This document shows, piece after piece, positions 6,409-14,464 of a DNA stretch of 14,663 nt. The translations under genes were made by a program, and so were the position numbers. Within the stretch, counting starts at the first letter, position 1. Each line of letters begins with the position of its first letter. The DNA is from Cyanobacteria bacterium OH_CFB_184 (GTDB lineage Bacteria; Cyanobacteriota; Vampirovibrionia; Gastranaerophilales; Gastranaerophilaceae). The stretch lies in contig JAEZOG010000150.1 of assembly GCA_023414155.1 (NCBI GenBank), positions 1 through 14,663 of the forward strand, given 5' to 3'. The notes under the pieces were generated by a model. It saw nothing but the letters and a program-made list of their open reading frames with translations. It was not told the DNA's origin and did no database searches.

Positions 6409-7794
6409 ATGCTTGAGTTTAACTATAGCAATGTATGCTCAGATGTTATCGGGTCAACCCATGGACTTGATATAACTGAAGAATTCAATAATTATAAAGA
6501 CCAAATTACTAAAATTATTGCTGATTTAAATTCAAGGAAAGATAAACCGGGACAATGGCTTCAATGGATGAACTTGGGTTACCATGAAGAAACTGTTTGG
6601 TATGTTAAAGAATATGCTGCTATGGTAGAAGGCAGATTCGAAAATGTATTAGTCCTTGGTATTGGCGGTTCTGCATTAGGTGGAATGGCTGTTTGTGAAG
6701 CTTTGCTTAAACCTTATTGGAATCTATTAACTAAAGAACAAAGAAAAAATTATCCACGTATGTTTTTCTTGGATAACATTGATCCGGATCAAATGAGCGG
6801 ATTATTTGAAGTTCTTGATCTTGAAAAAACTTTAGTATGCGTAATTACAAAATCAGGTTCTACAGCTGAGACTATGTCTCAATATATGGTAATTAAAGAT
6901 ATGCTCGAAAAAGAGCTTGGCGATGATTACAGAAAAAATATAGTTGCTGTAACAGATAAACAAACAGGTATATTAAGACAGCTTTCTGATCAAGAAGGAT
7001 ATAAGACTTTTGTCGTGCCTGACGATGTAGGCGGCAGATTCTCAGTTTTCTCATCAGTAGGACTTTTACCTTTCGCTTTATCAGGTTTAAATATTGATGA
7101 AATTATCCAAGGTGTTAAAGATATGGATTTAGTGCTTAAAAACATCGATATTTGGCATAATATTGCTGCTCAAAATGCTTTAATCCACTATCTTATGGAT
7201 ACTAAAAAAGGTAAAAATATAAATGTAATGATGCCATACTCAAGCAGGCTAAAGTATGTAGCAGATTGGTTTGTGCAACTTTGGGCAGAGTCTTTAGGTA
7301 AAGAGTTTGATAAGGAAAATAATGTTGTTAACGTTGGTCCAACTCCACTAAAATCGCTCGGTGCTACAGATCAACACTCACAAATTCAGCTATATAATGA
7401 AGGTCCGAATGATAAACTAATTAACTTTATCAGAGTTAAAGAATTCGATAATACAGTAGAAATTCCTAAAATGTTTGAATACACTGGTATCGGCTATCTT
7501 GGTGGTAAGACTATTAATGATCTTATTAATGCTGAAGCTGATTCTACTAAAGTAACATTGACTGATTTATCAAGGCCTAACGTTACTATTACTGTTCCAA
7601 AAGTTGATGGTTACCATATTGGACAGCTTCTTTATATGTTGGAAATTCAAACAGCTATAGCTGGTGAATTGTATAACATTAACGCATTTGATCAGCCTGG
7701 CGTTGAACAAGCTAAAAATTATACCTATGCTTTAATGGGAAGAGCCGGATATGAAGATTCAGCTAACCTATTAAAAGAAAAAATGGCGAGATAA
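6409..7794 (+). CDS. pgi: Glucose-6-phosphate isomerase
   Basis: Pgi interconverts glucose 6-phosphate and fructose 6-phosphate in glycolysis and gluconeogenesis. The 461-residue length fits the shorter bacterial form rather than the roughly 550-residue proteobacterial form. Substrate-phosphate binding is seen in LGIGGSALGG (83-92) and TKSGSTAET (147-155), the latter being the SIS-fold loop. Catalytic residues expected from the family are present: R210 in GGRFS, E294 in WAESLGKE, H323 in DQHSQ, and K436 in FDQPGVEQAK. The ATG at 6409 has a good ribosome binding site. The gene ends only 9 bp before the stop of the convergent 85-residue gene, and I see no terminator hairpin there. No sign of transfer or decay is seen. 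Confidence 0.97.
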   Translation: MLEFNYSNVCSDVIGSTHGLDITEEFNNYKDQITKIIADLNSRKDKPGQWLQWMNLGYHEETVWYVKEYAAMVEGRFENVLVLGIGGSALGGMAVCEALLKPYWNLLTKEQRKNYPRMFFLDNIDPDQMSGLFEVLDLEKTLVCVITKSGSTAETMSQYMVIKDMLEKELGDDYRKNIVAVTDKQTGILRQLSDQEGYKTFVVPDDVGGRFSVFSSVGLLPFALSGLNIDEIIQGVKDMDLVLKNIDIWHNIAAQNALIHYLMDTKKGKNINVMMPYSSRLKYVADWFVQLWAESLGKEFDKENNVVNVGPTPLKSLGATDQHSQIQLYNEGPNDKLINFIRVKEFDNTVEIPKMFEYTGIGYLGGKTINDLINAEADSTKVTLTDLSRPNVTITVPKVDGYHIGQLLYMLEIQTAIAGELYNINAFDQPGVEQAKNYTYALMGRAGYEDSANLLKEKMAR

Positions 7795-7803
7795 TTATAA
7801 ATT

Positions 7804-8061
7804 TTATGTGTATTGTTCTTCTTGCATAGCAACTGCGCTAATCTGATTTGCAGCGATACAGAACTTTTTGATTGGTCCGATTGTTTCTTTTTCAATTATT
7901 TTGTTGCTGGCTGGCGTTGTTTTTAACAATTGGATAAGTTCTTCATATACAGCCAAAGGGTTTTCAAAGTATAAAACCATAGGTGCTGCACTTCCTTTTA
8001 TAAACAATAAAATTGAAATTCTTGTTTTTATTTGTGGTGGTTGAACAAATGGTTGTGGCAT
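7804..8061 (-). CDS. Small conserved-looking protein of unknown function (85 residues)
   Basis: The ATG at 8061 is preceded by AGAAGGA (8074-8068), 6 nt upstream, and by a TTGACA promoter element, so this is likely a real gene rather than a shadow frame. The N-terminus is proline- and glutamine-rich (MPQPFVQPPQ). Two strand-like hydrophobic stretches follow (ISILLFIKG, APMVLYF at about 15-33), then an amphipathic helix (AVYEELIQLLK, about 37-47). The end is a strand-like stretch (FCIAANQISAVAMQEEQ). This strand-strand-helix-strand order resembles many tiny cytoplasmic proteins of unknown role. There is no signal peptide, and the hydrophobic runs are too short for a membrane span. It converges on pgi with a 9-bp gap. 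Confidence 0.7.
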   Translation of the reverse strand: MPQPFVQPPQIKTRISILLFIKGSAAPMVLYFENPLAVYEELIQLLKTTPASNKIIEKETIGPIKKFCIAANQISAVAMQEEQYT

Positions 8062-8095
8062 ACTTATTCCTTCTAAAACTACATTCTATATGCTT

Positions 8096-8124
8096 AAGTT
8101 AAACAAATTTTGTATAAATGTCAA
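8096..8124 (-). promoter_or_regulatory. Putative promoter of the 85-residue gene
   Basis: On the minus strand a perfect TTGACA (8124-8119) is followed after 17 nt by TAACTT (8101-8096), a weak -10. The pair lies between the terminator of the upstream 478-residue gene and the ribosome binding site of the 85-residue gene, exactly where a promoter is needed. Confidence 0.4.
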
Positions 8125-8125
8125 G

Positions 8126-8160
8126 TAAAAAGGGCTTATTTATTCAATAAGCCCTTTTTA
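8126..8160 (-). terminator. Perfect 15-bp hairpin terminator
   Basis: TAAAAAGGGCTTATT (8126-8140) and AATAAGCCCTTTTTA (8146-8160) pair without mismatch around a 5-nt loop. The hairpin lies 15 nt past the stop of the 478-residue minus-strand gene and should end that transcript. Its A/T flanks would also let it work on the plus strand. Confidence 0.9.
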
Positions 8161-8175
8161 TTATTTTTATTTATC

Positions 8176-9612
8176 TTATGCCCACATTCCAGTTGCTTCG
8201 TTATAGTATAACTCTGAAAGTGCGTTTGATGAGTAATTAGAAGATGATGTCGGGTAGTTGTATGCCACATTGGCTGATGGATTTTGAACAGTTGATAAAT
8301 AAGAGTTGTATAAATGCTCTTGTGGACCAGTTGTGGTATCTAATTTATATGCGCCGACTTGTGATAATTCTTTACCTAGCATTGATGTTGTACCGATAAA
8401 GCTGCCGCTTTGACCTTGTTTAAGCGATATTATTTTGGATAAGTCAGAATAGTCTTTTAACGTTAATTTTTGCTTGTTTTTTACTATGAACTTTTTTATG
8501 CTTTCGAGAGATGCCGTTTTTATGCTTTCTGGCACATTCTTGCCTTTCATTACATAGTCGTCTAATTGTTGCGTCGCGCGAGACTTAGCTGTTTTTGAGT
8601 ATAGTTTTGTTGAGTCTGCTATCTTTTGTTTTGTACCGTTTAGCAATCCACCCTTGTTTTCATCTAAGGCATTTTTAGCTGTGTTTAATTTTTCTTTTGT
8701 TTTATTTAATGTTTCATAAGCTTTTTTGAGTTCACCAGCTGAATGTTTTGAATTTTTCATGTTTTCCAGATCATCTAATGCTTTTGAATATTTAGCTTTA
8801 GCTTTTGTTGTTTTTGCTTCTTGCCCGGTTCTTTTTACATCGTCTATTGTGTCAGAGAATTTTTTTGTTAATTTTACTTCTGAACCGCCTTTAAAGTCAT
8901 CATAAGTGTTTTTTAGTCCATCTTTGACCGCAGTTATTTTTTGACCTGTAGAACTTCCTTTTGTAAAACCGTTTGATTTTATATTCTTAACTACAGTGAG
9001 TCCATTGTATCCATTTCCACCAGTGATGCTGCATTTAGCATCTTTAAAGTATCCTGCTATATTGCCTCTTAGGCCAGTAGCAGTTGACATTGCAGAACCA
9101 TTGATGTTTTTCATTGTTTTTATACCAGCTTTTGTTCCTACTACAGCCAGTCCTACTTGAAGAGCGCCCCCACCCATTTCTTGGAATGCAGCTTCGGCTT
9201 CAGCATCAGTGTCAGCAGTCGCCGCATTGTAGACGCCTTTACCTACAGTTATTGCGCCGGCAACTCCTCCTGCAACAGCCATCGCTACACCTGCTGGTGG
9301 GCATACAATTCCTAATGCTATAGCTCCAGCTGTGACGAGTAGTTTTTTAGGGTCTGTGACAATACTTTTTACCGTGTTTACAACTGCATTTTTGGCACCC
9401 TTTAAAAAGTTTCCAACACCTTTCCAAAAACCTATTTTGCCATCGTCTTTTCCATCAGAAGCCGCCGATGTTTTAGTGGCAGATGTTTTTAATGTGTCGA
9501 TGTTTGTGTTTATAGTTGGTAAAGTACTACCGCCATATGGATTATTTACCAGTTGATTTTGATAATAAGTTGGTAAATTATAAGGCGAAATAGAATTTAA
9601 TGATGCAGACAT
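8176..9612 (-). CDS. Unrecognised 478-residue protein: disordered head, Gly/Ala hydrophobic core, coiled coil, Tyr/Ser/Asn tail
   Basis: The start ATG at 9612 has GGGGAG (9624-9619) 6 nt upstream and a TATAAT further up, so expression is well supported. The layout by residue is as follows. Residues 1-58 are Ser/Thr/Asn/Tyr-rich and probably disordered. Residues 59-90 form a Lys/Gly amphipathic stretch. Residues 91-128 are a strongly hydrophobic Gly/Ala/Val segment (LLVTAGAIALGIV, then AMAVAGGVAGAITVG) with small-xxx-small spacing. A second Gly/Ala stretch follows at about 147-165. Residues 265-318 are a Lys/Glu/Ala heptad-like coiled coil. Residues 425-478 are a low-complexity tail rich in Tyr, Ser and Asn. 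No signal peptide, catalytic motif or known domain is seen. The order (disordered start, hydrophobic hairpin, coiled coil) is formally like membrane-inserting secreted proteins. That is only an analogy, and the function is unknown. Confidence 0.85.
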   Translation of the reverse strand: MSASLNSISPYNLPTYYQNQLVNNPYGGSTLPTINTNIDTLKTSATKTSAASDGKDDGKIGFWKGVGNFLKGAKNAVVNTVKSIVTDPKKLLVTAGAIALGIVCPPAGVAMAVAGGVAGAITVGKGVYNAATADTDAEAEAAFQEMGGGALQVGLAVVGTKAGIKTMKNINGSAMSTATGLRGNIAGYFKDAKCSITGGNGYNGLTVVKNIKSNGFTKGSSTGQKITAVKDGLKNTYDDFKGGSEVKLTKKFSDTIDDVKRTGQEAKTTKAKAKYSKALDDLENMKNSKHSAGELKKAYETLNKTKEKLNTAKNALDENKGGLLNGTKQKIADSTKLYSKTAKSRATQQLDDYVMKGKNVPESIKTASLESIKKFIVKNKQKLTLKDYSDLSKIISLKQGQSGSFIGTTSMLGKELSQVGAYKLDTTTGPQEHLYNSYLSTVQNPSANVAYNYPTSSSNYSSNALSELYYNEATGMWA

Positions 9613-9638
9613 AATTTTCTCCCCATTTCCTCAATGTA

Positions 9639-9668
9639 ATTATATTGAACATATCTTGTATATATAAA
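9639..9668 (-). promoter_or_regulatory. Putative promoter of the 478-residue protein gene
   Basis: On the minus strand TATAAT (9644-9639, perfect) is preceded at 18 nt by TTTATA (9668-9663, four of six to TTGACA). Transcription would start near 9632, giving a leader of about 20 nt that contains the GGGGAG ribosome binding site. This suggests that the gene is expressed independently of the TPR gene upstream. Confidence 0.5.
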
Positions 9669-9730
9669 AAAAATACACTTTCAATAATTTACCTAATTAA
9701 GAGAAATGTTAAGAAAGATTACAAATATAT

Positions 9731-10339
9731 TTAGTCAGAATCATCTTCTTGAAACACCGCAGGAACGCTAGTGTATTGCGATTTAAGGCTGTTTTCTATT
9801 TTTAATATTCGGTCTTTTGCAAGGTTGGAATTTGGGTTAAGGCTCAGTGTGATTTTGTAATATAAAAGCGCATTTGGTATGTCACCAAGTCTTTCGTAGC
9901 ACATAGCCGTTGATAGGTTTGTTGTGTAGTTTTTTAAGTGCCCTGAACTAAGCGCTAGTTTGAAAAATTCCAATGCAGCGTTGTATTCTTGATAAAAATA
10001 CAGGTATTCTCCAAGTGCAGTGTGGATTTCCGGTAATGTTGGATTGATGCTGTATGCTTTCATCAATATGGTTTTTGCTTTGGATTTTTCATCCAATAAT
10101 GTGTATGTCTTGCCTAATCCAACCATAGCTGCGATATTTAAGTCATTTTTTTCGTATTCTTGAGAGTATATTTCAAGCGCTTTTTGAACGTAATAATCTT
10201 TTTCACTTTTATTCATTGAAATTGCAGCTTTATAAAGATGAGAATTCCCCTCTTTGATGTTGTCTTGAGCATAGCTATTTAGCTGAACAGTAATCAGCAA
10301 AAGGGAAATACATATAGTGTTTTTAATAAATCGTTTCAT
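9731..10339 (-). CDS. Exported TPR-repeat protein
   Basis: The protein has 202 residues. The first 24 form a classic Sec signal peptide: a KRFIK basic end, then ICISLLLITVQL, with a likely cut after NSYA. Tetratricopeptide helices follow: a degenerate unit at about 36-66, and clearer units at about 69-102 (AAMVGLGKTYTLLDEKSKAKTI), 103-136 (EIHTALGEYLYFYQEYNAALEFF) and 139-172 (NLSTAMCYERLGDIPNALLYYK), with NP-type turns. The acidic end (EDDSD) is outside the repeats. TPR arrays bind other proteins, and the location should be periplasmic or surface. There is no lipobox Cys, so it is not a lipoprotein. The start at 10339 is set by the signal peptide; the ribosome binding site is poor. The gene diverges from nuoA, with 122 bp of AT-rich DNA between them. 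Confidence 0.85.
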   Translation of the reverse strand: MKRFIKNTICISLLLITVQLNSYAQDNIKEGNSHLYKAAISMNKSEKDYYVQKALEIYSQEYEKNDLNIAAMVGLGKTYTLLDEKSKAKTILMKAYSINPTLPEIHTALGEYLYFYQEYNAALEFFKLALSSGHLKNYTTNLSTAMCYERLGDIPNALLYYKITLSLNPNSNLAKDRILKIENSLKSQYTSVPAVFQEDDSD

Positions 10340-10450
10340 AATAATAAAATTTAACTTAATAATTCACAACAAACAATATTATAACAGGTTTGAAATATGA
10401 TATAAATATGTATATAAATTCAAATAAATAATATAAAATTAATTAGGGAC

Positions 10451-10455
10451 GGGAG
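10451..10455 (+). promoter_or_regulatory. Ribosome binding site deciding the nuoA TTG start
   Basis: GGGAG lies 6 nt before the TTG at 10462. No ATG in frame gives a full first membrane span, so this site fixes the unusual start. Confidence 0.7.
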
Positions 10456-10461
10456 ATAAAA

Positions 10462-10815
10462 TTGCAGGAGCTATTAGCTTTAATTTTATTGTTAGGATTG
10501 TCAACAGCATTTGCGATGGCTGCTTTGATTCTAAGTCTTTTGATTTCTCCAAGAGCTGAGTCCAATATTAAAAATTCAACCTATGAATGCGGAATGAATA
10601 CTTTTTCTGATGCAAAAATTCAATATAATATGCAATTTTTTATGTATGCTATTTTATTTTTGATTTTTGATATCGAAACAATTATGCTTTTCCCTTTTGC
10701 TCTTGTGTTCAATCAATTAGGTTTACTCGCTTTTGTCGAAGTCACTATTTTTGTATTGTTACTGCTGTTAGGGTTGGTTTTTGCCGCTAAAAAGAATATG
10801 TTAAGGTTTAGGTAA
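10462..10815 (+). CDS. nuoA: Complex I subunit A
   Basis: NuoA is a small membrane subunit of proton-pumping complex I that helps link the quinone site to the membrane arm. The 117 residues contain three spans at about 4-28, 58-80 and 87-109. Between the first two is the family's functional loop, with YECG at 41-44. The second span carries FDIE at 69-72, the conserved acidic pair. The start is a TTG at 10462 backed by a GGGAG site; the first ATG in frame would cut into span 1. It is the first gene of the operon, and its TAA overlaps the nuoB ATG as TAATG. The 122-bp upstream region has several TATAAA-like elements (for example 10401-10406 and 10432-10437), but no promoter can be singled out. 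Confidence 0.95.
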   Translation: MQELLALILLLGLSTAFAMAALILSLLISPRAESNIKNSTYECGMNTFSDAKIQYNMQFFMYAILFLIFDIETIMLFPFALVFNQLGLLAFVEVTIFVLLLLLGLVFAAKKNMLRFR

Positions 10816-11375
10816 TGCAACTAATATTATCATCTGTAGATTGGGTATATAACTGGGCAAGGTCAAATTCGCTTTGGCCAATGACTTTTGCAACCTCTTG
10901 TTGCGGTATTGAAATGATGTCTACATCTGCTTCAGATTATGATATTGCCAGATTCGGTTCTGAAGTCTTTAGGGCTACACCAAGGCAAGCAGATTTGCTT
11001 ATAGTTGCAGGAACAATTACTCATAAAATGGCGCCAGCTTTATTGAAATTATATGAGCAAATGGCAGAACCTAAGTATGTTATTGCTATGGGCGCTTGTA
11101 CATGCAGCGGAGGAATGTATAAAAACGACTCTTATGCTGTGGTTAACGGTGTGGATAAAATTATTCCTGTTGATGTTTATTTGCCGATGTGTCCGCCTAA
11201 ACCAGAGTCATTGTTAGATGCAATTATCAAGTTGCAAAAACAGATTAGAACAGAGTCTTTAGCTAAGAGAAATGATTATATTCTTTCTCATAAACCAAAA
11301 TTAGCTTTAGGCAGTGATGATTCTGAAATATTAGTTGCTTCGCCTGATATTGAAATATACGGGTGGGGATTGTAG
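10815..11375 (+). CDS. nuoB: Complex I subunit B (N2 iron-sulfur cluster)
   Basis: NuoB carries cluster N2, the last iron-sulfur centre, which passes electrons to quinone. The protein has 186 residues. The four expected ligands are present: the tandem C29-C30 in TSCCGIE, C95 in MGACTCSGG, and C126 in PMCPPKPE. The residue before C126 is Met, whereas most family members have Gly there (GCPP). C97 is an extra cysteine close to C95. The tail after about residue 150 is variable and ends IYGWGL. Translation is coupled to nuoA through TAATG, and its stop TAG forms part of the nuoC ribosome binding site. Confidence 0.96.
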   Translation: MQLILSSVDWVYNWARSNSLWPMTFATSCCGIEMMSTSASDYDIARFGSEVFRATPRQADLLIVAGTITHKMAPALLKLYEQMAEPKYVIAMGACTCSGGMYKNDSYAVVNGVDKIIPVDVYLPMCPPKPESLLDAIIKLQKQIRTESLAKRNDYILSHKPKLALGSDDSEILVASPDIEIYGWGL

Positions 11376-11379
11376 GAGA
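11374..11379 (+). promoter_or_regulatory. Ribosome binding site deciding the nuoC TTG start
   Basis: AGGAGA overlaps the nuoB stop (TAGGAGA) and sits 6 nt before the TTG at 11386. This supports that TTG over the in-frame TTG at 11335, which lies well inside nuoB with no such site. Confidence 0.75.
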
Positions 11380-11385
11380 ATAAGA

Positions 11386-11835
11386 TTGTATAGTTCATTG
11401 ATTGAATATTTTTCGATAGATAGGTATGAAGAGCTGAATGATGGTATCTGCAAGTTTTACATCCCTAAAAATCGAATCAGAGAAGTTTTATCTCATCTGA
11501 AAAATCAACCTGAATTTTCTTTTGATATGCTGCTTTCAGTCACTTGTATGGATAATTCTGAAAGTTTCGAGCTCTCTTATATTCTTTATTCTTCTCAAAC
11601 AGATAAAAATATAGTTATCTCAACAACTATCTCGAGAGAAGATCCAATTATTGACTCAGTTAGTGAGATATTTAAGTCAGCAAACTGGGATGAAAGAGAA
11701 AATTTCGATTTATTTGGAGTGAATTTTGTTTCTCATCCAAATTTAAAAAGATTATTGATGCCAAAAGACTGGGTCGGTCACCCGTTAAGAAAAGACTATG
11801 AGCTTAATGATGAAAGGTTATCCTGGAACAAATGA
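11386..11835 (+). CDS. nuoC: Complex I subunit C (30-kDa type)
   Basis: NuoC is a peripheral-arm scaffold subunit that packs against NuoD near the quinone site. From the TTG at 11386 the protein has 149 residues, beginning (M)YSSLIEYFSIDRYEEL. An in-frame TTG at 11335 would add 17 residues read from the end of nuoB and is rejected on ribosome binding site evidence. The family signature is complete: WDERENFDLFGVNF (101-114), then HPNLKRLL (117-124) and WVGHPLRKDYEL (129-140). NuoC is separate from NuoD here, unlike the fused NuoCD of E. coli. Its TGA overlaps the nuoD ATG by 4 nt (ATGA), implying coupled translation. Confidence 0.94.
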   Translation: MYSSLIEYFSIDRYEELNDGICKFYIPKNRIREVLSHLKNQPEFSFDMLLSVTCMDNSESFELSYILYSSQTDKNIVISTTISREDPIIDSVSEIFKSANWDERENFDLFGVNFVSHPNLKRLLMPKDWVGHPLRKDYELNDERLSWNK

Positions 11836-12950
11836 GCGAAAAATTAAGACAAACAATGAAAGTTAATATAGGTCCACAACATCCTTCTACTCATGGGGTA
11901 TTGCGCTTAGTCTTGGATTTAGAAGGTGAAGTTATAAAAGATTGTGAACCTGTTATCGGTTACCTTCATCGCGGTATGGAGAAAATGGCTGAGTCCAGAA
12001 CTTATCTCCAATATTTGCCAATAGTTGATAGAATAGATTATCTTGCAAGTTTCTTCTGTGCAGAAGCTTTTTGTGGAGCTATAGAGAAGCTTTCAGGTAT
12101 TGAGGTTCCTAAAAGAGCACAATATTTAAGAGTTATGACTATGGAGATGAACAGAATTGCATCACATCTCTTGTGGTTGGGGACTTTTATGCTTGATTTA
12201 GGTGCAAGTTCTCCATTTTTCTATTGCTTTAGAGAAAGAGAGCAGATTTTAAGATTATTTGAAGACTTAACCGGACAAAGAATGATGTATAATTACCATA
12301 CTTTTGGCGGCGTAAAAAGGGATTTACCGGAAGGCTTCTTATCTCAGTTGAAGCTATTTACAGATGATTTCTCTTCTAAAGTTGATGAGTATGAGGATAT
12401 TATTACAAAAAACCCGATATTCTTAAAAAGAACTTATGGAATTGGTATTTTAAATAAAAAAACTGCTCTTGATTATGCAATTACTGGTCCTAATCTTAGA
12501 GCATCAGGTGTTGCTCTCGATTTGAGAAAGCAAAAACCTTATCTTGTATATGAAGAACTCGACTTTGATGTTCCTAACCGTAAATACGGAGATAGCTGGA
12601 ATAGGTATTTTGTTCGTGTTCAAGAAATGAGAGAATCGTTAAAAATCATCTTACAGTGCGCAAAATGGCTGTCTGAACATGAAGGCGAAGATTTTAAATT
12701 AAATGACATCAAGCCTATTATGATTAAGCCTAATGCAGGCATGGTTGTTAATAATATTGAATCTGCAAGAGGAATTCTATCTTGCATAGTTTATTCAGAC
12801 GGATCAGCAAAACCTGTCAGAGTTAAATGGAGAACTCCTTCTTTTTATGCTGTTCAGGTATTACCAACGTTGATTAAAAATCACATGTTTTCTGATGTGA
12901 TGGCGATTTTTGGCAGTTTAGACGTCATTTTACCAGAGGTGGACAGATAA
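11832..12950 (+). CDS. nuoD: Complex I subunit D (49-kDa type)
   Basis: NuoD forms the quinone-binding pocket together with NuoB. The protein has 372 residues, at the short end for the family. GPQHPSTHGVLRL (14-26) is the loop that reaches into the quinone cavity. GYLHRGMEK (43-51) and PIVDRIDY (63-70) follow, and the protein ends GSLDVILPEVDR as expected. The nickel-binding Cys pairs of the related hydrogenase large subunits are absent at both ends, so this is a true complex I subunit and not a group 4 hydrogenase. The start overlaps nuoC by 4 nt and the TAA shares its last A with the nuoH ATG. In the common 14-gene order nuoE, nuoF and nuoG would follow here; instead nuoH follows directly. 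Confidence 0.97.
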   Translation: MSEKLRQTMKVNIGPQHPSTHGVLRLVLDLEGEVIKDCEPVIGYLHRGMEKMAESRTYLQYLPIVDRIDYLASFFCAEAFCGAIEKLSGIEVPKRAQYLRVMTMEMNRIASHLLWLGTFMLDLGASSPFFYCFREREQILRLFEDLTGQRMMYNYHTFGGVKRDLPEGFLSQLKLFTDDFSSKVDEYEDIITKNPIFLKRTYGIGILNKKTALDYAITGPNLRASGVALDLRKQKPYLVYEELDFDVPNRKYGDSWNRYFVRVQEMRESLKIILQCAKWLSEHEGEDFKLNDIKPIMIKPNAGMVVNNIESARGILSCIVYSDGSAKPVRVKWRTPSFYAVQVLPTLIKNHMFSDVMAIFGSLDVILPEVDR

Positions 12951-14056
12951 TGGATGTTTTATATTCATACTATATTGAATATCTAAATAAGCTAGGTGTA
13001 AACGAAATGCTGTCTATACTGGCATGGTATATCCTAAGTTTTATTATCATAGCGATTCTTTTAGTTGGAGTTGTTATAGTTCTTGTTCTTGTTGAACGTA
13101 AAGTTTTGGCACTTTTTACAGTTAGAAAAGGGCCGAATAGAGTTGGGCTCTGGGGTTGCCTTCAAACTGTTGCTGATGCGATTAAATTATTGTTTAAAGA
13201 AGATATTACTCCAACAGGTGCAGATAAGTTTTTATTTTCGATTGCTCCGATTATGGTATTCGCTCCTATTATGGCAGTATGGGGTTTAATACCATTTTGC
13301 AGCGGTTTTAATGTATTTAATTCTGTTGTTGGGGTTATTTTATTTGTTTCAATTCTTTCTTTCCCTGTTATAGGAACTCTATTAGCAGGGTATTCAAGTA
13401 ATAATAAATATTCATTAGTAGGTAGTGTAAGAGCTTGTATTCAGACAATCAGCTACGAATTACCTTTATTTATGAGCGCTTTAAGTGTTGTGATACTTGC
13501 AGGCACTTTGAATATAAATTCTATAGTCCTCTCTCAGTCAAATACCTACGGTATTTTAGGTTGGTATTTTATACCATCATTTATTGGGTTTGTTGTGTTC
13601 TCTGTATGCGCTTTAGCTCAAATGAATAGAACTCCTTTTGATCTTCCTGAAGCTGAAAGCGAACTAGTGAGTGGTTATAATACAGAGTATTCAGGCATGA
13701 AGTTTGCTATGTTTTTCTTGGGTGAATATGCGGCAACGTTTATTATCAGTACGTTTATTGTTACTTTATTTTTAGGTGGGTATTTGTCACCATTTGGATT
13801 TTATTTTGTTGAAAAATTGAATTGTTCTTTTGTGTTGACTCAATTTTTAATTTATTTAGAGCAATTCTTTTGGTTAATTTTTAAAACTGCGATTATTTTA
13901 TTTCTCATCATGTGGGTTAGAGCAACATTACCAAGACTCAGAGCTGATCAGCTTACAGAGTTTGCTTGGAAAATATTGTTGCCGTTATCAATTTTAAATT
14001 TCTTTGTGGTATGTGTGGTCAAATATTTAGGATCTGGGGTGTGTTGTAATGTTTAA
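12950..14056 (+). CDS. nuoH: Complex I subunit H
   Basis: NuoH is the membrane subunit that joins the peripheral arm to the proton pumps and forms part of the quinone tunnel. The protein has 368 residues with about eight or nine spans, the first at about 21-48. Conserved loops are present: VERKVLALFTVRKGPNRVG (48-66), LLFKEDITP (80-88), the signature RTPFDLPEAESELVSGYN (227-244) followed by EYSG, and WVRATLPRLRADQLTEFAWK (322-341). The N-terminal 20 residues before the first span are somewhat long; the ATG at 12950 is favoured because it gives the TAATG junction with nuoD. The end overlaps nuoI by 8 nt. Confidence 0.96.
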   Translation: MDVLYSYYIEYLNKLGVNEMLSILAWYILSFIIIAILLVGVVIVLVLVERKVLALFTVRKGPNRVGLWGCLQTVADAIKLLFKEDITPTGADKFLFSIAPIMVFAPIMAVWGLIPFCSGFNVFNSVVGVILFVSILSFPVIGTLLAGYSSNNKYSLVGSVRACIQTISYELPLFMSALSVVILAGTLNINSIVLSQSNTYGILGWYFIPSFIGFVVFSVCALAQMNRTPFDLPEAESELVSGYNTEYSGMKFAMFFLGEYAATFIISTFIVTLFLGGYLSPFGFYFVEKLNCSFVLTQFLIYLEQFFWLIFKTAIILFLIMWVRATLPRLRADQLTEFAWKILLPLSILNFFVVCVVKYLGSGVCCNV

Positions 14057-14462
14057 AAAAGTAATGAATTTCTTTTTTTCTATGACAAAGGGGCATTTTA
14101 CTGTATTAAAAAATGCCTTCAGAAAAAGGGTTACTCTTGAGTATCCGGAAAAGAAAAGACCTTTAAATGATAGATTTAGAGGCAAAATTGGTTTTAATTA
14201 CGATGAAAACGGAAAATCATTGTGTACTGGGTGTGGAATCTGCCAAAGGGTTTGCCCTTGTAAAGATTTGATAAAGATTGAACGTGTAAAAGATGAACAT
14301 GGTAAATTTAAAGTATCAAAATATGAGATTGACATCAGTCATTGTATTTTTTGCGGGAACTGCGTAGAACATTGCCCTGAAAATGCGATTAAGATGACAA
14401 AAAACTATGAACTAGCGTCGTTAAATAAAAAAGATTTGGTATTAACTCTAAAAGGTAATTAA
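14049..14462 (+). CDS. nuoI: Complex I subunit I (two 4Fe-4S clusters)
   Basis: NuoI holds clusters N6a and N6b, which carry electrons towards N2 in NuoB. The protein has 137 residues. Two ferredoxin-type motifs are intact: C59-x2-C62-x2-C65-x3-C69-P and C99-x2-C102-x2-C105-x3-C109-P. An extra Cys at 71 lies just after the first motif. The N-terminal stretch (FKKVMNFFFSMTKGHFTVLKN) is the usual amphipathic, membrane-associated helix. The ATG at 14049 overlaps nuoH by 8 nt. In a complex lacking NuoE/F/G this subunit would be among the first iron-sulfur carriers and a candidate docking site for an external donor such as ferredoxin; that is an inference from related 11-subunit enzymes. Confidence 0.96.
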   Translation: MFKKVMNFFFSMTKGHFTVLKNAFRKRVTLEYPEKKRPLNDRFRGKIGFNYDENGKSLCTGCGICQRVCPCKDLIKIERVKDEHGKFKVSKYEIDISHCIFCGNCVEHCPENAIKMTKNYELASLNKKDLVLTLKGN

Positions 14463-14464
14463 TT

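Noticed and set aside
10389..10424. TTTGAA / TTCAAA inverted repeat upstream of nuoA
   Set aside because: The arms are only 6 bp, in DNA that is almost all A and T. It may be chance, and no regulator can be named.
11335..11385. Longer nuoC reading frame starting inside nuoB
   Set aside because: It has no ribosome binding site, overlaps nuoB and adds non-family residues. The TTG at 11386 follows AGGAGA at ideal spacing.
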